In this document: piece after piece, positions 10,111 through 20,600 of the stretch | How the letters are laid out: each line of letters begins with the position of its first letter | Position numbering within the stretch: the stretch's first letter is position 1 | NCBI GenBank assembly: GCA_963995505.1 | Contig: OZ023190.1 | Location: 8,275,344 to 8,339,343, forward strand | Source: Hypericum androsaemum | Taxonomy: Eukaryota; Streptophyta; Magnoliopsida; Malpighiales; Hypericaceae | Reading direction: 5' to 3' | DNA: 64,000 nucleotides | Position numbers and translations under genes: made by a program | Notes under the pieces: model-generated | What the model was told of the DNA's origin: nothing | The model's database searches: none | The model's input: the letters and a program-made list of their open reading frames with translations, nothing else

Positions 10111-10954
10111 TGGAAAGATGGAGAGACGGTAGCCCTCACAGAGAAATGTAGCTCTCTCATCTCCAAAGATCTCCCAACAAAGCTAAAATATCCAGGGAGT
10201 TTTACTATTCCTAGTTTTGTTGGTGATGTTGAGTTTCCCAAGTGCTTATGTGATTTAGGCGCTAGCATTAACTTGATGCCTTTGTCTATTATGAGAAGAC
10301 TTGGCTTGTGTGAGGTGAAACCCACTTCTATGCATCTCCAATTGGCGGACCAAACCATAAAGAAGCCATTCGGGGTTGTGGAGGATGTCTTGTTGAAGAT
10401 TGATAAGTTTATCTTCCCCGTGGACTTTGTGGTGTTGGATTACGAAGAGGACAAGAGTTGTCCACTAATTCTTGGCCGATCGTTTCTCAAAACGGCCCGT
10501 GCCCTGGTAGACGTACATGAAGGTAGATTGGTCCTCTGAATAGGGGAGGAGAAAGTAGAGTTTAAGATGTCCAATGCAATGCACCACCCTCTTGATGAAG
10601 GCATGTGCATGAAGATTGATATGGTTAAAGATCGTGTCCTAAAGTTGGGCAAGGAGAGTGCATTGAAGATTCAAAATGGAATAGATGGAAAGAATGATGG
10701 AGAACAAGAAGAGGATGACTTGGAAGAGTTCGTGGGAGAAGCTGATAAAAAAAGGTCTCCATGAGGATTCAGAGCTTGATTTGAAGTATCCTTCTCCACC
10801 TTCCATCAGTAAGGCTCCAAGCTTGGGGTTGAAAGAGCTACCCTCCAATTTACGATATGCATTCTTAAAGGATGAAGGAAGACCCCCCATTATCATCTCC
10901 AACAAGCTCTCTAAGGAGCAAGAGGAGAAGGTGCTTGAAGTTGTTAAGAAATAG
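10111..10954 (+). pseudogene. pol: Athila-type aspartic protease and linker to RT
   Basis: The frame used opens after a TAG at 10108-10110. The retropepsin-like active site reads CDLGASINLMP, with the catalytic Asp codon at 10252-10254. Flap and C-terminal parts follow (PLILGRSFLKTARALVDV). TGA at 10537-10539 is one base from CGA and breaks the frame. After GMCMKIDM a single-base shift occurs in an A7 run (10747-10753). The linker reads ELPSNLRYAFLKDEGRPP, the usual lead-in to Athila reverse transcriptase, and ends at TAG 10952-10954. The enzyme would cut the Gag-Pol precursor. It is clearly inactive here. Confidence 0.85.
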
Positions 10955-11356
10955 ATTAAGGCCATGGCGTGCCAAAAATCTGATATCAAGGGGAGAAATC
11001 GAGACATGAATATGCATTACATCCACTTAGAGGAGGAAGCCAAGCCGGGGGTGGAAAGGCTTAATAAGGAGAACACAAAAAAGAAACATGATGCCCACAT
11101 CATGAAGAAGGAATTCAAGGAGGGTCATCAAGTGTTACTCTACAACTCTCGGTTAAAACTTTTTCCGGGAAAACACAAGTCCAAGTGGAGTGGACCTTTC
11201 AAGGTGGTAAAAGTTTTTCCATTTGGAACCCTCAAATTGGAAAGAAGTAACGGAGGAGTGTTCAAGGTGAATGGCCAAAGGTGCAAGATTTGCCTTGATG
11301 GCAATATGGAACGACAAGCGGAAGTGCACTCCATCACCTCACCCTCCGATGCATGA
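10955..11356 (+). pseudogene. pol: RT start fused to integrase C-terminus by internal deletion
   Basis: Frame 10964-11356 begins with the RT N-terminal words (KSDIKG, then HLEEEAKP). At about 11065-11084 it turns directly into the integrase C-terminal region: HDAHIMKKEFKEGHQVLLYNSRLKLFPGK and SKWSGPFKVVKVFPFG correspond to 1242-1395 of element 1. The RT palm, RNase H, the zinc finger and the D,D35E core are all missing. The join is in frame, so the fused ORF is still open. A deletion between short matches during reverse transcription or by illegitimate recombination is the likely cause. Confidence 0.85.
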
Positions 11357-11667
11357 AAAAGGGGAGTAAAGTCAAGCTAACGACTATAACTTAGCATGTT
11401 TTTGTATTTTGTCTTTGTATTTGTCTTAGTCTATTTGTGTTTTTCTCATTATGTTTGTTTCTTATTGGGGTATGATTTTGTAGTGTTAGTTCATGCTTAT
11501 GGGATCTCTTTACATTTTGAAGGTAATCTGGACGGTTGGATGATCGACAAGGGACATACGGGGGCGTAGCCCCCGTCCAAAATTGGGATCGACCTGCCAG
11601 GTCAGGTCGCGCCCCCTGCCTAAATGGTACACCCTGTGGCCCAACGAGGTGGAAATTTTTTGAAAGG
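11357..11667 (+). other. Athila-2 non-coding 3' region, start, with conserved hairpin
   Basis: It aligns with 1497-1745 of element 1. ACGGGGGC GTA GCCCCCGT at 11558-11576 is an 8-bp-stem hairpin matching the 6-bp one at 1703-1717. No gene is seen. Confidence 0.7.
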
Positions 11668-11852
11668 GACCAACTTGCGATCGCAACTCAACTTGCGATC
11701 GCAAGTCCTTCTTAGTCACAGAAAGTCCCCAAATCGACCCAACTTGCAACCGCAACTCAACTTACGATCGCAAGTCCTTTATAGTCACAGACGGGAATCA
11801 AAACGACCTGACATGCAATCGCAAGTCAACTTGCAATCGCAAGTCCTCAAGC
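11668..11852. repeat. Degraded GCGATCGC palindrome cluster of Athila 2
   Basis: ACTTGCGATCGCAA occurs twice near the left end. Later copies are mutated (GCAACCGC, ACGATCGC, GCAATCGC). Spacers such as TAGTCACAGA and GACGGGAATCAAAACGACC match the cluster at 1751-2018. C-to-T and G-to-A changes are the main differences, as expected from decay of methylated CpG. Confidence 0.75.
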
Positions 11853-12091
11853 CCGACAGTTCTTATGACGAAGGCGGGGCAGATCAAGAGGAAGGAGGTG
11901 AAGACGCATCTCATGTTCCCAGTTTCGCACCTGACCGATGGAGCGAGCTCTTTGAGGCAATGCACACCATGAATGCCCAAAACAAACGAATGTAGCAGGA
12001 ACTTCGACATCCAGGCTACTACATCCAACAAATGGTGGAGCGATCCGGATACAACATCCCGCCACCACCACCCTCTCCACCTCAAGACTAA
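11853..12091 (+). pseudogene. Short unidentified frame in Athila 2 3' region
   Basis: The frame reads GGADQEEGGEDASHVPSFAP, then DRWSELFEAMHTMNAQNKRM, a TAG at 11993-11995, then QELRHPGYYIQQMVERSGYN and a proline run, ending at TAA 12089-12091. It has acidic, helical and proline-rich segments and looks protein-like. Athila elements often have an extra frame downstream of pol (env-like), but no signal peptide or membrane segment is visible here. I do not recognise it. It could be the tail of such a frame whose first part was lost. Confidence 0.4.
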
Positions 12092-12840
12092 GGGGAGTTT
12101 CCTAGCACTTTGTTTTTCTTTAGTTATTTTCTTGTCTTTGTGATGTCTTGTTCTTCTTGTTTGTTTGTTTGGTGTCCATGCTTAGTTCTTATTGCGTTTG
12201 TTAGTATAGCTTAATTATTTAGTTGTCTATGTGCTCCCTACACCTTGAGGGAAAGGTGTTCTTCAAGTGTGGGGGTATGGTTCCACTTAGGAATCCATTG
12301 TATGTTTAGATCTAGTTTGTTTGTTTTGTTTGGCATTGATTTGGCATGAATTTTCAAAATTTGACCCCATTCAAAATTCTTTAACTTTTGTTAGAAGCCT
12401 ACTACACACCTAGTTAGGAAATGAACTCGAGCACAAGGCCTAAGAACTTGTAGAAACTTCACCCTCGGTTGTTTAAACTAGTGGTTTTGCTATGTAGATT
12501 AGACTAGAGGGTTGACGAGTGCACCTTGTGAGGAACTTTGAGCTGAAGGAGGAGCCAAGAACCTTTATATCCATTGTTTTAACCCATTGAGCCTGGCCAT
12601 TCTTTGATCATATTATATATAAAACCAACTTTAAGCTTTATATCCACCATCCTCCCGGCCTTTGGTCATCCGATCCGAGGACACATAGATTTACACCTTT
12701 TGGGGATGTTATGTATTGGGATTAGTTGGTAGCTTAGTGTTTATGTGGGTTAATTTATTGGGAATTTGGGTAGTTGAGAGGCCATACAAAGAAGCCGCAT
12801 TTTTGCCTAGAAAATGCCAAGTTTGTGTTTGTTGAAAGAC
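12092..12840 (+). other. Athila-2 3' region up to the satellite junction
   Basis: It matches 2100-2945 of element 1 with some gaps: CTTCAAGTGTGGGGGT (polypurine-like, near 12260), CACAAGGCCTAAGAACTTG, and GGCCATACAAAGAAGCCG near 12779. It ends AAATGCCAAGTTTGTGTTTG then a few bases, then decamers. No gene is seen. Confidence 0.7.
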
Positions 12841-15800
12841 TTTCCTTGCCATTTCTTGCCTTTTCTTTCCTTTTCCTTACCTTTTCTTACCTTATTTTGC
12901 CTTATATTTCCTTTTCCTACTTTTTCTTAAATTTTCTTGCTTTTTCTTGCGTTATCTTGCCTTATCTTGCCTTTTCTTTCCTTTTCTTTTCTTATCTTGG
13001 CTCTTCTTGCCTTATCTTGCCTTTTCTTAATTTCTTGCCTTTTCTTGCCTTATCTAACCTATTCTAGCCTTTTCTTTCCTTTTATTGCCTTTTATTGCCT
13101 TTTCTTGACATATCTTGCCTTTTCTTGACATATCTTGCCTTTTCTTTCCTTTTCTTGCCTTTTCCATGCTTTTTCCTTGCCTTTTCTGGAATTTTCTTTC
13201 TTTTTCTTTCCTTATCTTGCCTTTTCTTGCCACGTCTTGCATTTTCTATCATTTTCTTACCTTTTTCTTCCTTTTGATAGCCTTTTCTTGTCTTTTTTTG
13301 ACTTATCTTGCCTTTTCTTGCCATATCTTGCCTTTTCTTGCCTTTTCTTGCCTTATCTTGCCTTTTCTTTTCTTTTCTTGCATTTTCTTTCCTTTTCTTG
13401 CCTTTTCTTTCCTTTTCTTGCCTTATCTTTCCTTTTCTTGCCTTACCATGCCTTTTCTTGCCTTATAATGACTTCTCTTGCCCTATCTTTTCTTATCTTG
13501 CATTTTCTTGCCATATCTTGCCTTTTCTTTCTTTTGCTTGCCTTTTCTCGCCTTTTCTTGACTGTTCTTGCCTCTTCTTGAATTGTTTTTTACTTTTCTT
13601 GCCTATTCTTGCCTTATTTTCACTTTTCTTGCCTTTTCTTGCCATATCTTGCCTTTTCTTGTTTTTTATTTCCTTTTCTTGCCTTCTCTTTCCTTTTCCT
13701 TACCTTTTCTTGTCTTATCTTGCATTATCTTGCGTTATCTTGCCTTTTCTTAACTTTTCTTTCCTTATCTTGCCTCCTATTGCCTTTTCTTGCCTTTTCC
13801 TTTCCTTTTCCTTGCCTTTTCCTGCCTTATCTTGCTTTTTCTATCCCTTTCTTGCCTTATCTTACTTTTTCTATCTTTTTCTTTCCTTTTCTTTCCTTAT
13901 CTTGCCTTATCTTGCCTTTTCTTTCCTTTCCTTGCCTTTTATTGCTTTTTCTTACCTCATCTTGCCTTATCTTGCCATTTTAGGCCTTTTCCTTACCCTT
14001 TTCTTGCCTTAGCTTGCCTTTTCTTGCCTTATCTTTCATTTTCTTGCCTTTTCATGCCTTATCTTACCATTTCTTGCCTTTTCTTACCTTTTCTTGCCTC
14101 ATCTTGTATTATCTTGCCTTTTCTTCCCTTATCTTGTCTTTTCTTGCCTTATCTTGCCTTGTTTGACATATCTCACCTTTTCTTGCCTTTTCTTTCCTTT
14201 TCTTGCCTTTTCCTTGCATTTTCTTATCTTTTCTTGCCTTTTCTTTCTTTTTCTTGCCTTTTCTTGCCTTATCTTACCTTTTCTTGCCTTTCCTTTCCTT
14301 TTCTTTCTTTTTCTTGCCTTATCTTGCCTTTTCTTTCTTTTTCTTGCCTTATCTTCCCTTCTCTTACCTTAAAAGCCTTATCTTGACTTCTCTTGTCGTT
14401 TCCTTCCTTATCTAGTCTTTTCTTGCCATATCATGCAGTTTCTATCCTTTTCTTGCCTTTTCCTGCCTTTTTCTTGCCTTTTCTTGCCATATATTTCCTT
14501 TTCTTGCCTTTTCCTTGCCTTTTTCTTGCCTTTTCCTTGCCTTTTTCTTGCCTTTTCTTGCCTTATCTTAACTTTTCTTTCCTTTTCTTGCCTTTTCTTG
14601 CCATATCTTGCCTTTTCTTGCCTTTTCTTTCCTTTTCTTGCATTTTCTTTCCTTTTCTTGACTTTTCCTTCTTTTTCTTTCCTTTCTTTCCTTTTCTTCC
14701 TTATTTTTCCTTTTCTTTCCTTTTCTTGCCTTATATTGACTTTTCTTGCCTTATCTTCCTTATCTTGCATTTTCTTGCCATATATATCTTTTTCTTGCCT
14801 TTTCTTGCCTTTTCCTTACCTTTTCTTGCCTTTTCTTGCCCATTCTAGCCTTATCTTACCTTTTCTTTCCTTTTCTTGTCTTTTCGTACCTTATCTTTCC
14901 TTATCTTGCCTCTTCTTTTCTTTTCTTGCCTAATCTTGCCTTTTCTTGCGTTATATTGCCTTTTCTTGCCTTATTTTGACTTTTCTTGCATTTTCTTACC
15001 TTATCTTGCCTTTTCTTTCCTTTTCTTGCCTTTTCCTTCCCGTTTCTTATATTTTCTTTCTTTTTCTTGCCTTTTCTTCCCTTATTGTGCCTTTTCATGC
15101 CTTTTCTATTCTTTTCTTGCTTTTTTCTTACCTTTTCTTGTCTCATCTTGCGTTATCTTGCGTTTTCTTAACTTTTCTTTCCTTATCTTGCCTCCTCTTG
15201 GCTTATCTTGCCTTTTCTTTCCTTTCCTTGCCTTTTTCTTGCCTTATCTTGCCTTTTCTTTCCCTTTCTTGCCTTTTCTTGCCTTACCTTGCCTTTTCTT
15301 GCCTTTTCTTGCCTTACCTTGCCTTACCTTGCCTTATCTTGCCTTTTTCTTGCCTACTCTTGCCTTTTCTTTCCTTTTCTTTCTTTTTCTTTCCTTTTCT
15401 TTCCCTTTCTTGCCTTTTCTTGACTTGTCTTGCCTTTTCTTTCCTTTTCTTTCCTTTGTTTCCTTTGTTTCCTTTTCTAGCCTTATCTTGCCTTTTCTCT
15501 CCTTTTCTTGGCTTATCTTGCCATATCTTGACTTTTCTTGCCTTATCTTCCTTGTATTTTAATTTCTTGCCATATCTTGCCTTTGCTTGCCTGTTCCTTA
15601 CTGTTTCTTACCTTTTCTTTCCTTATCTTATCTTTTCTTTTCTTTTCTTGCCTTATCTTGCCCATTCCAGCCTTATCTTTCCTTATCTTGCCTCTTCTTT
15701 CCTTTTCTTGCCTAATCTTGCCTTTTCTTGCCTTATCTTGCAATATCTTACCTTTTCTTTCATTTTCTTGCCTTTTCCTTGCCTTTTCTTGTATTTTTCT

Positions 15801-17629
15801 CCTTTTCTTACCTTTTCTTGCCTTACCGTGCATTTTCATGCCTTTTCTATCCTTCTCTTATCTTTTCCTTACCTTTTCTTGTCTCATCTTACGTTATCTT
15901 GCCTTTTCTTAACTTTTCTTTCCTTATCTTGCCTCCTCTTGCCTTATCTTGCCTTTTCTTTCTATTCCTTGCCTTTTTCTTGCCTTATCTTGCCTTTTCT
16001 TTCCATTCCTTGCCTTTTTCTTGCCTTATCTTGCCTTTTTTACCTTTTCTTGCCTTTTCTTGCTTTATCTTGCCTTTTCTTGCCTTTTCTTTCCTTTTCT
16101 TGCCTTTTTTTGCCTTTTCTTGCCTTTTCTTGCCTTTTCCTTCCTTTTCTTTCCTTTCTTTCCTTTTCTTGCCTTATCTTGACTTTTCTTGCCTTATCTT
16201 CCTTATCTTGCATTTTCTTGCCATATATTGCCTTTTCTTGCTTTTTCTTTCCTTTTCTTGCCTTTTGCTTAGCTTTTCGTGCCTTTTCTTATCTTATCTG
16301 ATCTTGCTTGTTCTTGTCTTATCTTGCCCATTCTTGCCTTATCTCTCCTTATCTTGCCTTCTTTCATTTTCTTGTCTTTTCTTACCTTATCTTTCCTTAT
16401 CATGCCTCTTCTTTCCTTTTCTTGCGTTATATTTCCTTTTCTTGCCTTATATTGCCTTTTCTGGCCTTATTTTAACTTTTCTAGCCTTTTCTTTCCTTAT
16501 CTTGCCTTTTCTTGCCATATCTTGCCTTTTCTTGCCATATCTTGCGTTTTCTTTCCTTTTCTTGCCTTTTCCTTACCTTTTCTTATATTTTCTATCCTTT
16601 TCTTGCCATTTCTTGCCTTATCGTGCCTTTTCATGCCTTTTCTATCCTTCTCTTGCCTTTTCCTTACTTTTTCTTGTCTCATCCTGCGTTATCTTGCCTT
16701 TTCCTAACTTTTCTTTCTTTATCTTGCCTCCTCTTGGCTTATCTTTCCTTTTCTTTTCTTTCCTTGTCATTTCTTGCCTTTTCTTTCCTTTTCATTACCT
16801 TTTCTTACCTTATTTTGCCTTATATTGCCTTTTCCTGCTTTTTCTTGAATTTTCTTGCTTTTTCTTGCGTTATCTTGCCTTATCTTGCCTTTTCTTTCCT
16901 TTTCTTTTCTTATCTTGGCTCTTCTTGCCTTTTCTTACCTTTTCTTGCCTTTTCTTGCCTTATCTTGCCTTTTCTTGCCTTTTCTTGCCTTTTCTTGCCT
17001 TATCTTGCCTTTTCTTGCCTTATCTTGACATATCTCGCCTTTTCTTTCCTTTTCTTGCCTTTTCCATGCCTTTTCCTTGCCTTTTCTTGAATTTTCTTTC
17101 TTTTTCTTGCCTTATCTTACTTTATCTTCCATTATCTTGCCTTATCTTGACTTCTTTTACTTTTTCTTTCCTTATCTTGCATTTTCTTGCCACATCTTGC
17201 ATTTTCTATCATTTTCTTACCTTTTTCTTCCTTTTCATAGCCTTTTCTTGTCTTTTTTTGACTTATCTTGCCATATCTTGCCTTTTCTTGCCTTTTCCTT
17301 GCCTTTTCTTGCCTTATCTCGCCTTTTCTTTTCTTTTCTTGCCTTTTCTTTCCTTTTCTTGCCTTATCTTGCCTTATCTTTCCTTATCTTGCCTTATCAT
17401 GCCTTTTCTTGCCTTATCATGACTTTTCTTGCCGTATCTTTTCTTATCTTGCATTTTGTTGCCATATCTTGGCTTTTCTTGCTTTTTCTTGCCTTTTCTT
17501 GCCTTATCTTGCCTTTTCTTACCTTTTCGCGCCTCTTCTTGCCTCTTCTTGAATTTATTTTTACTTTTCTTGCCTATTCTTGTCTTAATTTGACTTTTCT
17601 TGCCTTTTCTTTCCTTATCTTGCCTTTTC

Positions 17630-20600
17630 TTGCCATATCTTGCCTTTTCTTATTTTTTTCATTCCTTTTCTTGCCTTTTCTTATCTTATCATGCCTTTTC
17701 TTGCCTTTTCTTGCCTTCTCTTTCCTTTTCCTCACCTTTTCTTGTCTTATCATGCATTATCTTGCGTTATCTTGCATTTTCTTAACTTTTCTTTCCTTAT
17801 CTTGCCTCCTCTTGCCTTATCTTGCCTTTTCCTTTCCTTTTCCTTGCCTTTTCCTGCCTTATCTTGCTTTTTCTATCCCTTTCTTGCCTTATCTTACTTT
17901 TTCTATCTTTTTCTTTCCTTTTCTTTGCTTTTCTTGCCTTATCTTGCCTTTTCTTGCCTTTCCTTGCCTTTTATTGCCGTTTATTACCTTATCTTGCCTT
18001 ATCTTGCCTTTTCTGGCCTTTTCCTTACCCTTTTCTTGCCTTAGCTTGCCTTTTCTTGCCTTATCTTTCCTTTTCTTGCATTTTCATGCCTTATCTTACT
18101 ATTTCTTGCCTTTTCTTACCTTATATTGCCTTATCTTGCATTTTCTTCCCATATCTTGTCTTTTCTTTTCTTATCTTGCCTTTTCTTGACATATCTCGCC
18201 TTTTCTTGCCTTTTCTTTCCTTTTCTTGCCTTTTCTTGCCTTTTCTTGCCTTTCCTTTCCTTTTCTTTCCTTTTCTTCCCTTATCTTGCCTTTTCTTTCT
18301 TTTTCTTACCTTATCTTCCCTTCTCTTACCTTAAAATCCGTATCTTGACTTCTCTTGCCGTTTCCTTCCTTATCTTGTCTTTTCTTTCCATATCATGCAT
18401 TTTCTAACCTTTTCTGGCCTTTTCTTGCCTTTTCCTTGCCTTTTCTTGCCATATCTTGCCTTTTCTTGCCTTTTCCTTGCCTTTTTCTTGCCTTTTCCTT
18501 GCCCTTTTCTTGCCTTTTTCTTGCCTTATCTTGCCTTTTCTTGTCTTTTCTTATCTTTTCTTATCTTTTCTTATGTTGCCTTATCTTGTCTTTTCTTGCC
18601 TTTTCTTGCCTTTTCTTATCTTTTCTTGCCTTTTCTTATCTTTTCTTACCTTTTCTTGCCTTTTCTTGCCTTTTCTTTCCTTGTCTTACCTTTTCTTGCC
18701 TTTCCTTTCCTTTTCTTTCCTTTTCTTCCCTTATCTTGCCTTTTCTTTCTTTTTCTTGCCTTATCTTCCCTTCTCTTACCTTAAAAGTCGTATCTTGACT
18801 TCTCTTGCCGTTTCCTTCCTTATCTTGTCTTTTCTTTCCATATCATGCATTTTCTAACCTTTTCTTGCCTTTTCTTGCCTTTTCCTTGCCTTTTCTTGCC
18901 ATATCTTGCCTTTTCTTGCCTTTTCCTTGCCTTTTTCTTGCCTTTTCCTTGCCCTTTTCTTGCCTTTTTCTTGCCATATCTTGCCTTCTCTTGCCTTTTT
19001 CTTGCCTTTTCCTTGCCCTTTTCTTGCCTTTTTCTTGCCTTATCTTGCCTTATCTTGTCTTTTCTTATCTTTTCTTATCTTTTCTTATCTTTTCTTATCT
19101 TGCCTTATCTTGTCTTTTCTTGCCTTTTCTTGCCTTTTCTTATCTTTTCTTGCCTTTTCTTATCTTTTCTTACCTTTTCTTGCCTTTTCTTGCCTTTTCT
19201 TTCCTTGTCTTACCTTTTCTTGCCTTTCCTTTCCTTTTCTTTCCTTTTATTCCCTTATCTTGCCTTTTCTTTCTTTTTCTTGCCTTATCTTCCCTTCTCT
19301 TACCTTAAAAGCCGTATCTTGACTTCTCTTGCCGTTTCCTTCCTTATCTTGTCTTTTCTTTCCATATCATGCATTTTCTAACCTTTTCTTGCCTTTTCTT
19401 GCCTTTTCCTTGCCTTTTCTTGCCATATCTTGCCTTTCTTGCCTTTTCCTTGCCTTTTCCTTGCCCTTTTCTTGCCTTTTTCTTGCCTTATCTTGCCTTT
19501 TCTTGTCTTTTCCATTCCTTTTCCTTGTCTTTTCCTGCCTTATCTTTCTTTTTCTATCCCTTTCTTGCCTTATCTTACTTTTTCTATCTTTTTCTTTCCT
19601 TTTCTTTTCTTTTCTTGCCTTATCTTGCCTTTTCTTGCCTTTCCTTGCCTTTTATTGCCTTTTCTTACCTTATCTTGCCTGATCTTACCTTTTCTGGCCT
19701 TTTCCTTACCCTTTTCTTCCCTTAGCTTGCCTTTTCTTGCCTTATCATTCCTTTTCTTGCCTTTTCATGCCTTATCTTACTATTTCTTGCCTTTTCTTGC
19801 CTTTTCTTACCTTATCTTGCCTTATCTTGCATTTTCTTCCCTTACCTTGTCTTTTCTTGTCTTATCTTGCCTTTTCATGACATATCTCGCCTTTTCTTGC
19901 CTTTTCTTTCCTTTTCTTGCCTTTTCCTTACATTTTCTTATCTTTTCTTGCCTTTTCTTTCTTTTTCTTGCCTTTTTTGCCTTATCTTACCTTTTCTTTC
20001 CTTTTCTTACCTTTTTTTGCCTTTCCTTTCCTTTTCTTTCCTTTGCTTCCCTAATCTTGCCTTTTCTATCTTTTTCTTGCCTTATCTTCCCATCTCTTAC
20101 CTTAAAAGCCGTATCTTGACTTCCTTTGTCGTTTCCTTCCTTATCTTGTCTTTTCTTGCCATATCATGCATTTTCTATCATTTTCTTGCCTTTTCCTGCC
20201 TTTTCCTTGCCTTTTCTTGCCATATCTTGCCTTTGCTTGCCTTTTCCTTGCCTTTTTCTTGCCCTTTTCTTGCCTTTTTCTTGCCTTATCTTGCCTTTTC
20301 TTGTCTTTTCTTATCTTTTCTTATCTTTTCTTATCTTTTCTTATCTTGCCTTATCTTGTCTTTTCTTGCCTTTTCTTGCCTTTTCTTATCTTTTCTTGCC
20401 TTTTCTTATCTTTTCTTGCCTTTTCTTGCCTTTTCTTGCCTTTTCTTTCCTTGTCTTACCTTTTCTTGCCTTTCCTTTCCTTTTCTTTCCTTTTCTTCCC
20501 TTATCTTGCCTTTTCTTTCTTTTTCTTGCCTTATCTTCCCTTCTCTTACCTTAAAAGCCGTATCTTGACTTCTCTTGCCGTTTCCTTCCTTACCTTGTCT

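Larger units (their letters stand above)
6670..12840 (+). mobile_element. Athila-type retrotransposon 2, 3'-truncated and internally deleted
   Basis: The order is 5' LTR (6670-8129), PBS (8132-8149), gag (from 8271), aspartic protease (active site at 10252), a stub of RT fused to the integrase C-terminus (10964-11356), then the 3' region. Most of RT, all of RNase H and the integrase core are missing compared with a full Athila element. The 3' LTR is absent, since the satellite starts abruptly at 12841. It shares orientation, LTR family and 3'-region repeats with element 1, so the two are copies of one family. Confidence 0.88.

Noticed and set aside
14408..14770. Reverse-strand Lys/Arg/Glu/Gln-rich frames such as this 120-codon one
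   Set aside because: Reverse reading of the same decamer (GGCAAGAAAA). It looks like a nucleolar-type charged repeat but is only repeat arithmetic.
15728..17422. 564-codon forward open frame, and dozens of similar F/L/S/P/C-rich frames in the array
   Set aside because: Forced by a stop-poor 10-bp repeat. The same peptide appears in all three frames, with no codon bias, no start context and no conserved domain.
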